Assembly: GCA_039975855.1 (NCBI GenBank)
Contig: JBDWGH010000005.1
Span: forward strand, 124,001-188,000
Source: Litorimonas sp039975855
Lineage (GTDB): Bacteria; Pseudomonadota; Alphaproteobacteria; Caulobacterales; Maricaulaceae
Direction: 5' to 3'
Length of the DNA stretch: 64,000 nt
Shown here: in pieces, positions 26,247-34,674 of the stretch
How positions within the stretch are numbered: position 1 is the stretch's first letter
Layout: each line of letters opens with the position of its first letter
Notes under the pieces: generated by a model
The model's input: the letters and a program-made list of their open reading frames with translations, nothing else
What the model was told of the DNA's origin: nothing
Database searches by the model: none
Program-made: the position numbers and the translations under genes

Positions 26247-26951
26247 TTACATCGCTAGAGAATACCCGCCCGGCTGGGTGAGCAACAAGGTTGCTTCGCC
26301 TTTGACGAGCTCAATCTTCTGACGCAAACGGTATACATGGGTTTCGAGCGTATGTGTCGTGACGCCGGAATTATAACCCCAAACCTCTTCAAGTAACTCA
26401 TCGCGTGCGACAGCTTTGCCGCCTGCGCGGTAGAGGTATTTTAGAATGTTGGTTTCTTTTTCCGTCAGGCGAATATCGCGTACCGGGCGTCCAGACGGAT
26501 CTTCCGGCGGGGTGAGCTTTTTCGTGGCAGGTTTAAAACTATACGGCCCAATCGTGAACACAGCATCTTCGGATTGTTCAAAGGTCCGCAAATGCGCCCG
26601 CAAGCGGGCAAGCAAAACACCAAAGCGGAATGGTTTTGTCACATAGTCATTCGCCCCGGAATTCAGGCCCAGAATTTCGGACGCTTCGCCCGTATTCCCT
26701 GTCAGCATCACAATCGGCGTAGCAATGCCTGCTGCGCGCATGAGCTGCGCGACTTCTGTACCCTGCATATCCGGCATATCGACATCGAGGATAATCATGT
26801 CGAATGTTTCAGCTTTTGCGAGAGCAAGGCCTTCCGTACCGGATCCGACATCTTGCGTTTCAAACTCATCATAAAGCGCGAATTGCGCAACAAGTTCGCC
26901 CCGCAAAATTTCATCATCATCGACAAGTAAAACACGTTTCTTGACAGCCAT
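26247..26951 (-). CDS. cenR: OmpR-type response regulator, CenR-like
   Basis: 234-residue two-component regulator. The receiver domain (1-120) has the acidic pair in LLVDDDE, the phospho-acceptor Asp in IILDVDMPD, Thr in VMLTGN, and Lys in VTKPFR. The C-terminal winged helix (about 135-234) has RDIRLTEKETNILKYLYR and THTLETHVYRLRQKIE. Sequence and position near the origin resemble CenR, the essential cell-envelope regulator of Caulobacter. No histidine kinase is adjacent, and CenK is unlinked in Caulobacter too. I chose ATG 26951 (MAVKKRVLLVDDD). The exact CenR orthology is inferred. Confidence 0.8.
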   Translation of the reverse strand: MAVKKRVLLVDDDEILRGELVAQFALYDEFETQDVGSGTEGLALAKAETFDMIILDVDMPDMQGTEVAQLMRAAGIATPIVMLTGNTGEASEILGLNSGANDYVTKPFRFGVLLARLRAHLRTFEQSEDAVFTIGPYSFKPATKKLTPPEDPSGRPVRDIRLTEKETNILKYLYRAGGKAVARDELLEEVWGYNSGVTTHTLETHVYRLRQKIELVKGEATLLLTQPGGYSLAM

Positions 26952-27072
26952 GTTGTATTCCCTTCTGGTGTACCGAAAGTTGTTCGGGTTCCAATTTGGC
27001 GCGCATATGCACGTCTGACATATCATATGCTAATAACGGATTGTCCCGAATGCATCACAAAAATGCGATTAC

Positions 27073-27582
27073 ATGCGTGAACAGATAGTCATAAACACAA
27101 ACGCTAGTCGATTGAAGATTGGAGAATTGGACCTGCCCTGCCGGATTGGTAAGTCGGGTGCTGTGCCAATGATCGATGGCCGCGAGGGTGATGGCAAGAC
27201 ACCTTTGGGCGAATATCATCTACGTTTTGGGTTGTATCGGGCGGACCGATTACCGGCTCCGCAGTCGAAATTGACCTTTCGGGCGCTTCGTAAAGATGAT
27301 GGTTGGTGCGACGCGCCGAATGACCCCGCCTATAACCGTTTTGTACGCCTACCTTACACACCCAGTCACGAGAAGCTCTGGCGTGAAGACGGTGCCTATG
27401 ACGTAATTCTTGTCATGAGCCATAATGACAGCCCGCCCAAGCCGAACCTCGGCAGCGCCGTCTTCATCCATGTCGCCCAACCCGATGACCGAAAGACACT
27501 GGGGTGTGTCGCCCTCGCACCGGAGGAGATGGTAAAGCTATTGCCACTTTTGAAAATGGGCATGAGGGTGAAGGTTATATGA
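27073..27582 (+). CDS. L,D-transpeptidase-like YkuD domain protein (COG3786 type)
   Basis: 169-residue YkuD-domain protein. RIGKSGAVPMIDGREGDGKTP opens the domain. The catalytic region is GSAVFIHV followed by TLGCVALAPEE, giving the His and the nucleophilic Cys of the His...Gly-Cys active site. YkuD enzymes cross-link or modify peptidoglycan through L,D bonds. No signal peptide or membrane helix is visible, as in many COG3786 members, so export is uncertain. Its stop overlaps the next start by 4 bp (ATGA), so it is coupled with the beta-propeller lipoprotein. Confidence 0.8.
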   Translation: MREQIVINTNASRLKIGELDLPCRIGKSGAVPMIDGREGDGKTPLGEYHLRFGLYRADRLPAPQSKLTFRALRKDDGWCDAPNDPAYNRFVRLPYTPSHEKLWREDGAYDVILVMSHNDSPPKPNLGSAVFIHVAQPDDRKTLGCVALAPEEMVKLLPLLKMGMRVKVI

Positions 27583-29432
27583 CACATTGGAATAAACATC
27601 TCGTCTTAATTGGGGTTTCCCTGACGCTCTCCGCCTGTGCCACACGGCCCTTGATGCACGTCGCCGATGATCCGCGATATGACGCACTGAAGTCAGAAAC
27701 CCTGGGACCTTTTTCATCAGAGACGGATTTTAAAAGTTGGCTGCGCCAGGCCAAGCGATTGGAAAGAAAACGTCGGAAAGCCCTGCACGATCTGTTTGAC
27801 AATGAACACGATATCGTTGTCGTGACAGGGTCCAGACAATCCTCGTCCGGACCAAATATCACCAATGTTCAAAATAGGGGCGTCGATGAAGGCGATATTG
27901 TCAAACTTGTCGGAGACCACCTTGTCTTTATGCAGGATGGACGCTTGTTCAGTTTGAATATTGCCGGCGCAGCGCCAACTCTGACCGCGCGTGTGGATAT
28001 TTATAGCGAAATAAATGAGGATATTTGGTATGACGAGTTGCTTGTCTCCGATCGCCGCTTGGTCGTAACAGGATATCACTACGGGAAAAACGCCACAGAA
28101 ATCACTGTTTTTGATTTGGATATAGACGGTCAATTTTCACGCCACGGAACGTGGTATCTGGAATCCGAAGATTATTACAGCAGCGACAATTCCGCGACGC
28201 GAATGATTGGCGACACACTGATATTTCATACGCAAGGTGATGTGGAAGAGCCCGAGGATTGGCCCGTGCTGCGCCAAAAGGATCAAAAGCAAACACACGC
28301 CATGTTGACCGCAATGGATATCCACCCTCCATTACTTCGTTTAGAAGACCCTTCCCTGCATACGGTCACAGAATGCAAATTGACGCAGGGGCTAAATTGT
28401 AAGTCACGCGCTGTCATGGCCGCTAACCGTGCCGAGTGGATTGTGACAGAAACTGACGGTTATCTTTGGGTCGCCCCGCCCAGGTCCTCCCGTTTTTTGA
28501 CCCATAATTATGGGTCAGCAAATCAAACTCAGCCAGCAACACTTTACCGCTTTCCCCTTAGCTCAAATCTGGTTGAGGCCGTTAAAGTAAATGCGCATCT
28601 TGGATCACGTTTCGCGTTTGAGGCGCGGGAAGATAATATCTTGGCACTTGTGGCGCCCCAGAAGTCTGAGCCCATGACCGAATCTGTCAAATCTGAACTC
28701 GCCTTGCTCGATCTAACGCTATCAAAATTTTCTCAAAGACCGGTATCGATATCGCCCTCGGACTTTATCCCGCTTCCAGGTGAAAGTCGTTATCAAATGA
28801 ATGTTCGCTTCACTAACGACCACCTTGTTTATGCGGTTTCCGATCTGGATGAGGACGACCTTGCCTATGTCATGGATTTAGACACGCGCCTTCCACCAAC
28901 GCGTCTTTCCGTGCCGCATTCAGTTGATCGTCTTGACCGGGTTGGAGCAAATGCCGTTCTGATTGGGGAGGGAGAAGATTACCTTGGTTTGTCTTGGATA
29001 GATTTAGCGGCCGCTCCGAACTTGACCGACACACTGAACTTAACCAATCGGTTTGAGTCCGAAGGCCGCGCGCAAGCCCTGAATATGCGGATAAATGAAA
29101 ACGGCTCTGCTTTACTAGGCTTGCCGACATATCTTGACGACGAAGACTCTGAAAGTTGGGGTTATGACGAAAACGACGGAACAGACATTAGTTTTGCACG
29201 CGTATCCAGTTTCGGTCAGCTAGCGGACTTTGGGTCCGTAAAGGGCGATCCCTCACGCATCAGCCCTAATTATAATTGCGAAACATCATGCGTGGATTGG
29301 TATGGGAATGCTCGCCCCTTTTTCATCGGCGATAGAGTTTTTGCCCTAATTGGGTCAGAGTTAATTGAACTAGAAGAAACACAGGGCGGCCTATTCGAAC
29401 GTGCTCGCGTAAATTTAACTGCGCCGCTCTAG
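27579..29432 (+). CDS. Beta-propeller domain lipoprotein
   Basis: 617-residue protein with a lipoprotein signal (VLIGVSLTLSAC, lipobox LSAC at about residues 17-20). It then carries a large repetitive beta-rich region of the secreted beta-propeller family (PF09826/COG4880). The entry segment NVQNRGVDEGDIVKLVGDHLVFMQDGRLFSLNI is the family hallmark. Later blades include GESRYQMNVRFTNDHLVYAV and PSRISPNYNCETSCVDWYGN. Function is unknown in the family. It is translationally coupled to the YkuD protein by a 4-bp overlap, which suggests a cell-wall role. I chose ATG 27579. An upstream in-frame extension lies inside the YkuD gene. Confidence 0.82.
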   Translation: MTHWNKHLVLIGVSLTLSACATRPLMHVADDPRYDALKSETLGPFSSETDFKSWLRQAKRLERKRRKALHDLFDNEHDIVVVTGSRQSSSGPNITNVQNRGVDEGDIVKLVGDHLVFMQDGRLFSLNIAGAAPTLTARVDIYSEINEDIWYDELLVSDRRLVVTGYHYGKNATEITVFDLDIDGQFSRHGTWYLESEDYYSSDNSATRMIGDTLIFHTQGDVEEPEDWPVLRQKDQKQTHAMLTAMDIHPPLLRLEDPSLHTVTECKLTQGLNCKSRAVMAANRAEWIVTETDGYLWVAPPRSSRFLTHNYGSANQTQPATLYRFPLSSNLVEAVKVNAHLGSRFAFEAREDNILALVAPQKSEPMTESVKSELALLDLTLSKFSQRPVSISPSDFIPLPGESRYQMNVRFTNDHLVYAVSDLDEDDLAYVMDLDTRLPPTRLSVPHSVDRLDRVGANAVLIGEGEDYLGLSWIDLAAAPNLTDTLNLTNRFESEGRAQALNMRINENGSALLGLPTYLDDEDSESWGYDENDGTDISFARVSSFGQLADFGSVKGDPSRISPNYNCETSCVDWYGNARPFFIGDRVFALIGSELIELEETQGGLFERARVNLTAPL

Positions 29433-29460
29433 AATAACCAATAAATTCGATAACACGCCT

Positions 29461-30000
29461 TTGGTCATCCTCGATCTACAAAAAGCGATTGATCATCCTG
29501 ATTGGGGGAGCAGACATAATCCGGATGCAGAAGATAGGGTTGCCCGCATTTTGGCGGTTTGGCGCAGGAAGGGCTGGCCCGTTATTCATGTCAGGCATAG
29601 ATCATCTTCTCCCGGATCGCATTATGCCCCAAACCAAATTGGATATGATTTCAAGCCAGAAGTGGAGCCGATTGACGGCGAAACTATCGTCACAAAATCC
29701 GTCCACAGCGCCTTCATTGAGAACGGCTTACGTGAAGCCATGACCCGAGCGGGGACAAAGTCTCTAATTTTGGCTGGTGTGAAGACCAATAACTCAATCG
29801 AAGCCACAGTGCGGCACGGTCATAATCTAGGTTACGATATATATCTTCTGGGTGATGCATGTTTCACACATGATCAAATTGACTGGAATGGAAAGACCTG
29901 GCGCGCCGAAGATGTCCACGCATTGACGCTCTCAAATTTGAACGAGGAATTCTGTACCGTCACAACAGTCGATGCAGTGTTAGCCGCGCTGCCCGAATAA
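29461..30000 (+). CDS. Isochorismatase-like hydrolase with Ser in place of the catalytic Cys
   Basis: 179-residue isochorismatase-fold protein. The catalytic Asp is in VILDLQKAID and the Lys is in TIVTKSVHSAF. The usual Cys position (normally followed by V-E-A-T) is Ser: GVKTNNSIEATVRHGHNLGYD. The protein is therefore an Asp-Lys-Ser variant. Whether it is an active hydrolase is unclear. Start choice is uncertain: TTG 29461 is the first accepted codon and has no clear ribosome-binding site. The open frame continues upstream to residues TNKFDNTP after an ATA codon. Its end overlaps the convergent yggS end by 21 bp. Confidence 0.78.
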   Translation: MVILDLQKAIDHPDWGSRHNPDAEDRVARILAVWRRKGWPVIHVRHRSSSPGSHYAPNQIGYDFKPEVEPIDGETIVTKSVHSAFIENGLREAMTRAGTKSLILAGVKTNNSIEATVRHGHNLGYDIYLLGDACFTHDQIDWNGKTWRAEDVHALTLSNLNEEFCTVTTVDAVLAALPE

Positions 30001-30642
30001 GGCACTGCCAACACGGACGCTCGTAGCGCCCATTTCCGCAGCGATTTCATAATCTCCACTCATACCCATGGAGAGCTTTTCGATCCCATTCGCCTTGGCC
30101 AAATTAGACAAGAGCCAAAAATGAGGGCTGGCAGCCTCATCAGCTGGCGGAATGCACATCAGGCCTTCGGGTTCCAAATCATAAGTTTCGCGCATGGTTT
30201 TCAGAAAGGCGGGTAGATCCGCCGGGAGCACTCCCGATTTCTGGTCCTCTTCGCCCGTGTTCACCTGAACATAAAGACGCGGCATGGTTCCGTCATCACC
30301 AACCGCTTTCACCAAAGCTTTCAGAAGCTTCTCCCGATCGACGGTTTCGATGACGTCAAATAGGGCCACGGCGTCGGAAGCCTTATTCGTTTGCAGCGGC
30401 CCGATGAGGCGAAGCTCTAAACCCTCACGATGTTCGGCAAATGTCTCTCCCCATCTGTTTTGTGCTTCCTGTACCCGGTTCTCACCAAAAATGCGCTGTC
30501 CTGTTTTTAGCATGTCGGCAATCCGATGGTCAGGCTGCACCTTTGATACCGCGACCAATTCCGCCGCAGGCAGGCCGCCGCGCTTTGACGCCGCGCTTAA
30601 TTTGGCTAGGACGGTTTTATGTTGATTGGAAATCTCTGACAT
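29980..30642 (-). CDS. yggS: YggS/PLPBP family pyridoxal-phosphate homeostasis protein
   Basis: 220-residue single-domain protein of the alanine racemase N-terminal barrel fold that binds PLP and buffers vitamin B6 and amino-acid balance. The PLP Lys is in LVAVSKVQP near residue 34. FGENRVQEAQNRW, LIGPLQTNKA, VNTGEEDQKSG and LSMGMSGDYEIAAEMGATSVRVGSALFG are family signatures. The start codon lies at 30640-30642, overlapping head to head with the likely start of the ThiE-like fusion gene (shared CATG). Confidence 0.93.
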   Translation of the reverse strand: MSEISNQHKTVLAKLSAASKRGGLPAAELVAVSKVQPDHRIADMLKTGQRIFGENRVQEAQNRWGETFAEHREGLELRLIGPLQTNKASDAVALFDVIETVDREKLLKALVKAVGDDGTMPRLYVQVNTGEEDQKSGVLPADLPAFLKTMRETYDLEPEGLMCIPPADEAASPHFWLLSNLAKANGIEKLSMGMSGDYEIAAEMGATSVRVGSALFGQRG

Positions 30643-31546
30643 GGCCGCGTCCTATTCGCAAAATTCCGAAAATGGAAGTGTGCTCGCGCGCGTGTCACAA
30701 CAAATTCGTGCGGCACATCATGCCCCTGCTTGCCGTCTCTCACCCCTTGTTTTCATGACGGACCCCAAGAGAACAAAGAACCTCGTGGAAACCGTTCGGC
30801 GACTGCCGGAAGAATGCGCGGTGATCTATCGGCATTTCGGTGAGCCATCGGAGGTGCAAGCCCTGCGAGACTTAACAGCTGAACAAGGTCGGCAGCTTCT
30901 GATTGGAAACGACCCCAAGCTTGCCGATGAGATTAAGGCGGATGGTGTCCATTTTTCCCGCGATGCAACATTGCGCAACCCTATTAAATGGCGCGCCAAC
31001 CGTCCCGATTGGATACTCACTATGGCTGGCCTCAAAGACGGAGCTTACCTCGGGCCGTTGGACAGCTTGGATGCACTATTTGTCTCCAGCGTTTTTCCAA
31101 GCCGCAGCCCCAGTGCGGGACAAGCGATAGGAATCGAAGTTTTAAAAGATAGAGCTGCACGCTTGCCCGTGCCAATATTTGCGTTGGGCGGTGTGAATGC
31201 GGGTACAGCGCTTGAACTCATCGGATCAAAGGCTGCAGGCCTCGCCGCCATAGAAGGATTAATCATGGACGTCCAAAAGCAAGAGACTTCAAAAGGCCAT
31301 CGTTTTGTTATTGAAACAGATGCAGGCGAGGCTGAATTGACATTGGTTCGCGCGGGAGACGGCGTTTTCAATGCCAATCACACGTTCACGCCGACAGCGC
31401 TGCGCGGTCAAGGCGTCGCCGGAAAACTCTATGACGCCATGGTCGCCGATGCGAAAGCTGCGGGATATAAAATCATCCCGGGCTGCCCCTATGTAGAGGT
31501 AAAGTTCAAACGCAATCCAGAAGATCGCGCGGCGGTGAGAGCTTAA
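30641..31546 (+). CDS. Fusion of a ThiE/TenI-like domain and a YjdJ-type GNAT domain
   Basis: Single open frame of about 301 residues. The N-terminal domain (about residues 30-210) is a thiamine-phosphate synthase/TenI-like barrel: LSPLVFMTDPKRTKN, ADGVHFSRDATL and VPIFALGGVNAGTALEL. It lacks some typical ThiE active-site residues, such as the usual S-x-H stretch (here LTMAGLKDG). The C-terminal domain (about 213-301) is a short YjdJ/PF14542-type acetyltransferase: HTFTPTALRGQGVAGKLY and KIIPGCPYVEVKFKRNPE. An internal ATG at 31264 with AAGGA upstream could also produce the GNAT part alone. ATG 30641 is chosen over a TTG at 30626. GTG 30680 is another candidate. Confidence 0.72.
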   Translation: MAASYSQNSENGSVLARVSQQIRAAHHAPACRLSPLVFMTDPKRTKNLVETVRRLPEECAVIYRHFGEPSEVQALRDLTAEQGRQLLIGNDPKLADEIKADGVHFSRDATLRNPIKWRANRPDWILTMAGLKDGAYLGPLDSLDALFVSSVFPSRSPSAGQAIGIEVLKDRAARLPVPIFALGGVNAGTALELIGSKAAGLAAIEGLIMDVQKQETSKGHRFVIETDAGEAELTLVRAGDGVFNANHTFTPTALRGQGVAGKLYDAMVADAKAAGYKIIPGCPYVEVKFKRNPEDRAAVRA

Positions 31547-31555
31547 CTATTGGTT

Positions 31556-32281
31556 TTAATTCTTGATCAAAACCTGATAGGCATCGCCAAGATCTACAAT
31601 GTCTACGCTTTGATCAAGATCCCCATCACCATTTAAATCGGCGGGGCTGTTCTGGGTCACAAGAATGCCGACAGGGTTGAAGTCGGTGTCTGTGACGATG
31701 CCGCCCGACATGCCGACAACCACCGCTTCACCGGAAATGCCTGCGTTTTCGCGCGGCTCAAACACGACGATCCACGTCCCCATTTGATAGCCTTCAGACC
31801 CGCTTTCCGTCCGGTGAAAGTGGACTGTCCCTTGGCGCAAAGTGGGTTTGTCACTCCCGCCGGGATAACCAAGCACGTAAACTGACATCCCCAATTCGGG
31901 GCTAGAGGGCGCGCCGCAGGTCCAGTTTTTACCATACCAAACCGCGTCAATAACACCGGGCGCGCGGACGACACCGCCGCGCACGAAATCAGGGGCTTTA
32001 AGGCTCATAGCCTCGTGAACATGATCCGCCGTAAACCACCCGCCGCAATATTTCCAATAAGTGCCATAGGAGGTGTCGCTGACGCCGCGGGACACATCGA
32101 ATAATTTTACAATCTGGTTTTCCGCCGCGATCGTTTTGCTCTTGGTTTTATGTACGGTCCATCCAAAGAGCCCCGCCCCCAAGAGTATGGATAAGAATAC
32201 AATTCGAAACATCCACCGAAGCGTTAGTGTGATTTTCGTATCGAGCTCATCTTTAATGCCGTCACGAAGATCAATGCGCAT
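31556..32281 (-). CDS. Membrane-anchored trypsin-like protease domain protein
   Basis: 241-residue protein, not matched to a named family. One transmembrane helix lies at about residues 23-43 (WMFRIVFLSILLGAGLFGW). The outer part looks like a trypsin fold: CGGWFTADHVHEA supplies a candidate His, GVIDAVWYG a candidate Asp, and VVGMSGGIVTDTDFNPVGILV a Ser in a GxSGG context. A C-terminal DLNGDGDLDQSVDIVDLGD resembles a calcium-binding dockerin/EF-hand loop. This is inferred from motifs only. The protein may be active, or a degenerate sensor-like form. It is followed to the left by the GFA gene after a 99-bp gap. Confidence 0.5.
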   Translation of the reverse strand: MRIDLRDGIKDELDTKITLTLRWMFRIVFLSILLGAGLFGWTVHKTKSKTIAAENQIVKLFDVSRGVSDTSYGTYWKYCGGWFTADHVHEAMSLKAPDFVRGGVVRAPGVIDAVWYGKNWTCGAPSSPELGMSVYVLGYPGGSDKPTLRQGTVHFHRTESGSEGYQMGTWIVVFEPRENAGISGEAVVVGMSGGIVTDTDFNPVGILVTQNSPADLNGDGDLDQSVDIVDLGDAYQVLIKN

Positions 32282-32381
32282 CCAGCCTGTTCCTTTTTGA
32301 TCTTCGCAAAATGACCTGATGTCATCTTCTTCAACTCAAACGCTTAAGTGGTTTCTGCCGCCACACCAAGACTTACAAGAT

Positions 32382-32792
32382 TTAGATTGCAGCTGAGTCT
32401 GAAACCCGCGGCCCCGGCCATACATCTCGTGCGCCGTTTTCTACCACATCCATATTCGCGCCTTCCGTTGCGCGGATAGGAATGTCTTTCATATCAACAT
32501 CGTCGAGGCAGAAGATATTGATGCCATAATGATCAGGCGCAGCTTGCTTTCTATGGAAGGTATAAATGCCGCAGGTTTTGCAGAAATAATGGCGGGCGAT
32601 TTTTGTGTTCCAACGATATTCGCTGACGCAGTCTTCCGCTGACAAAAGGCGAAAATCATCCTCATGCACTTTCACCATCAGCGCATTTTTCTTTACGCAA
32701 AGCGAACAGTCACATGTCGTGAGTTCCGCAAGGTCGCTGGTGATTTCAAACCGCACAGCGCCGCAATGACAGGACCCTTTATGTCGCACCAT
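32382..32792 (-). CDS. GFA family (CENP-V fold) zinc protein
   Basis: 136-residue protein of the glutathione-dependent formaldehyde-activating enzyme-like family. The zinc ligands are visible as CHCGAVRFEI, CDCSLCVKKNA and HYFCKTCGIYTFHRK. Most family members have no proven substrate. I chose ATG 32792, which overlaps the end of the upstream membrane-protein gene (stop at 32779) by 14 bp and is consistent with cotranscription. A TTG at 32807 would add five residues. Confidence 0.87.
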   Translation of the reverse strand: MVRHKGSCHCGAVRFEITSDLAELTTCDCSLCVKKNALMVKVHEDDFRLLSAEDCVSEYRWNTKIARHYFCKTCGIYTFHRKQAAPDHYGINIFCLDDVDMKDIPIRATEGANMDVVENGARDVWPGPRVSDSAAI

Positions 32793-33126
32793 CTGCACGA
32801 TCACCAATCATGACATGGACCACGCTGCCATCGCTTTTGAACGTTAGATAAAAGAGATAAGCGCTCAAGAATAACATGCCACCAAAAAATGCGACGACGG
32901 CGAGACATAATCCTTTCGCGGAGAATTTGTTTCGCCACGCCGTCCAAAGCGCAGAAAGTGCAAGGAAAGTCATAAAGTCGAAATTAAACTGCCCCGGCCA
33001 CGCCATCTCTTTCATATCGCCAAGAAAAATCGGGAGCAGGTTCAGCCCATGATTAGAAATCGTGACGCCCGTATAAATTAGAATGCCAATAAAAACGACA
33101 ATTAGAAAAATTCCAAAAAATTTCAT
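32779..33126 (-). CDS. Small membrane protein of unknown function
   Basis: 115-residue protein with three hydrophobic helices: about residues 2-24, 48-64 and 73-95. Between the first two is a short polar segment (GDMKEMAWPGQFNFDF). It resembles uncharacterised short membrane proteins of Gram-negative bacteria and carries no catalytic motif. It overlaps the GFA gene by 14 bp and lies 9 bp after the Cys-rich secreted protein gene, so the three probably share a transcript. Confidence 0.6.
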   Translation of the reverse strand: MKFFGIFLIVVFIGILIYTGVTISNHGLNLLPIFLGDMKEMAWPGQFNFDFMTFLALSALWTAWRNKFSAKGLCLAVVAFFGGMLFLSAYLFYLTFKSDGSVVHVMIGDRADGAT

Positions 33127-33135
33127 TTTAAGCCC

Positions 33136-34569
33136 TTATCTTCCCAATTTCTTTTTACGTTCAATTTCGCATACATCCTGATCTGTGAACTCGCAAACTT
33201 CGTAATTCGTCATCCCTATAGCCGGGCGGCAAGTATAGACGGATTTGACGCAGCGAGCGCGATAGGCCGCTAGGTCCTCTTTCGGTGTTGAGTTTGGCTG
33301 TTTTGTTGTTGCCGATGGAGCATAAACTCTATCCACTATTTCGGCCTTACTGGTGTTCTGACCTTTGACTGCGCAATTGCCAAGATTGTGGCGAATGAAA
33401 TCGCGAATGGTGGGCGTCATAACTTCGGGGATCCCCTCTTTCATAGCGGCTGATTTGGCTCTTTCATCTTTTGGATCACTTGAATAACTAGAAAGCGTGT
33501 CTTCAATTTTTGAATTCGGCTCCAATCCACAGTCAACATTATATGTATCATACTTTCCCGTCGAAGGTTTCCTAAAGCACTTACTCAGTCGGGTGCTGCT
33601 GGAAATATTTGTTCCCATTTGATCCGGACCAACTCGGTAAAATCCATAGAGTGAAAATGCAGTTCCAACGGATGCTTCTGTGATTCTTCCGTCACCGGGA
33701 TCCAGATATCCGACAGCTTCTTCTGTAACATTTTCGTATAACGGGTTGCTGGTTCTTCTTGCGACAGAATTCATAATTTTTTCACGGCTGGTGGATTGGC
33801 TAACCCCGTGGAAACAAAATTTCTCTGCGTTTTCTTCCATTTTGGCGTCCATTTTGGCGCGCTGAATTTTTCCAAGCCGTGTAGCTTCGGCCGCAACATC
33901 GGGTCGCTTGGCCAAAACAGTAGGTAAATAAATACACCGTCCATCCGGTTCTGGGCCCCGCCGTTCATAATCCGCTCGCCATTGTAGAAACGCCGATTGG
34001 TCTTGTTTTGACCAAGACCTGTCGGGGTTCAGTTTTGTAAAAGCCTCGCATTGATCTGGCGCAAAAGTGCCCGGAGTAAAGCCGGAGTTCCGGATATCTT
34101 GGTTAACTGTCGGAGCTTTTTTACTACAATGGCCCGTCAATCGTTCATCATAAGCCAATGGTCCATTTCGCTTAAAGCCCTTCACATGCTTGCTAGAATA
34201 TTTTCCCTTCTTTAGACTTTTGGCCATTTTCGGATTTGGTGAAAAACCGCAATCATTCCCTTTTTCATAACATTCCAAATATCGATCCATCTCAAGGGTG
34301 CCGATATAAGGTTTGATTGCGTTCATACCGTGACGCCCCCAAATGGAGCCAATGATTTGGTGTCCCTCTCCTTTGGGTGCGTTTGGTCCTGGAGGTTTGG
34401 ACATGGCCCAATCCCACATCGCTTTTGGAGAGGCCAGTTGCGCATCCGTCATCCGACATTGAAAAACGCGGTCTGTTTGCGCTGCAGCCAAAATAGGTGT
34501 GAAGCTCAATGATATAAGCCCGACACACCCGGCACGGAACACATGTTTGATGTAGACAAGATTACGCAT
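33136..34569 (-). CDS. Secreted Cys-rich protein of unknown function
   Basis: 477-residue protein not recognised. It has a signal-peptide-like N-terminus (FRAGCVGLISLSFTPILAAAQ). The mature part holds well over ten Cys residues, spaced along the chain in contexts such as VFQCRMTDAQ, LECYEKGNDCGF, GHCSKKAP, PDQCEAFTK, DGRCIYL, NVDCGLEP and CRPAIGMTNYEVCEF. These suggest several disulfides in the periplasm or outside the cell. Charged Lys-rich regions lie between. I chose ATG 34569; the codon at 34581 is TTG. It heads the short leftward group with the small membrane protein and GFA genes. Confidence 0.6.
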   Translation of the reverse strand: MRNLVYIKHVFRAGCVGLISLSFTPILAAAQTDRVFQCRMTDAQLASPKAMWDWAMSKPPGPNAPKGEGHQIIGSIWGRHGMNAIKPYIGTLEMDRYLECYEKGNDCGFSPNPKMAKSLKKGKYSSKHVKGFKRNGPLAYDERLTGHCSKKAPTVNQDIRNSGFTPGTFAPDQCEAFTKLNPDRSWSKQDQSAFLQWRADYERRGPEPDGRCIYLPTVLAKRPDVAAEATRLGKIQRAKMDAKMEENAEKFCFHGVSQSTSREKIMNSVARRTSNPLYENVTEEAVGYLDPGDGRITEASVGTAFSLYGFYRVGPDQMGTNISSSTRLSKCFRKPSTGKYDTYNVDCGLEPNSKIEDTLSSYSSDPKDERAKSAAMKEGIPEVMTPTIRDFIRHNLGNCAVKGQNTSKAEIVDRVYAPSATTKQPNSTPKEDLAAYRARCVKSVYTCRPAIGMTNYEVCEFTDQDVCEIERKKKLGR

Positions 34570-34674
34570 TTTGGCCCCCAATGTTATGGGCGCGCCTATA
34601 ATTAAATATCGCCCACAATCATCTTTTTGTTAACGAGTGACTTTCGCGGTGACAAGTCCGACTAAGACGGAGAT

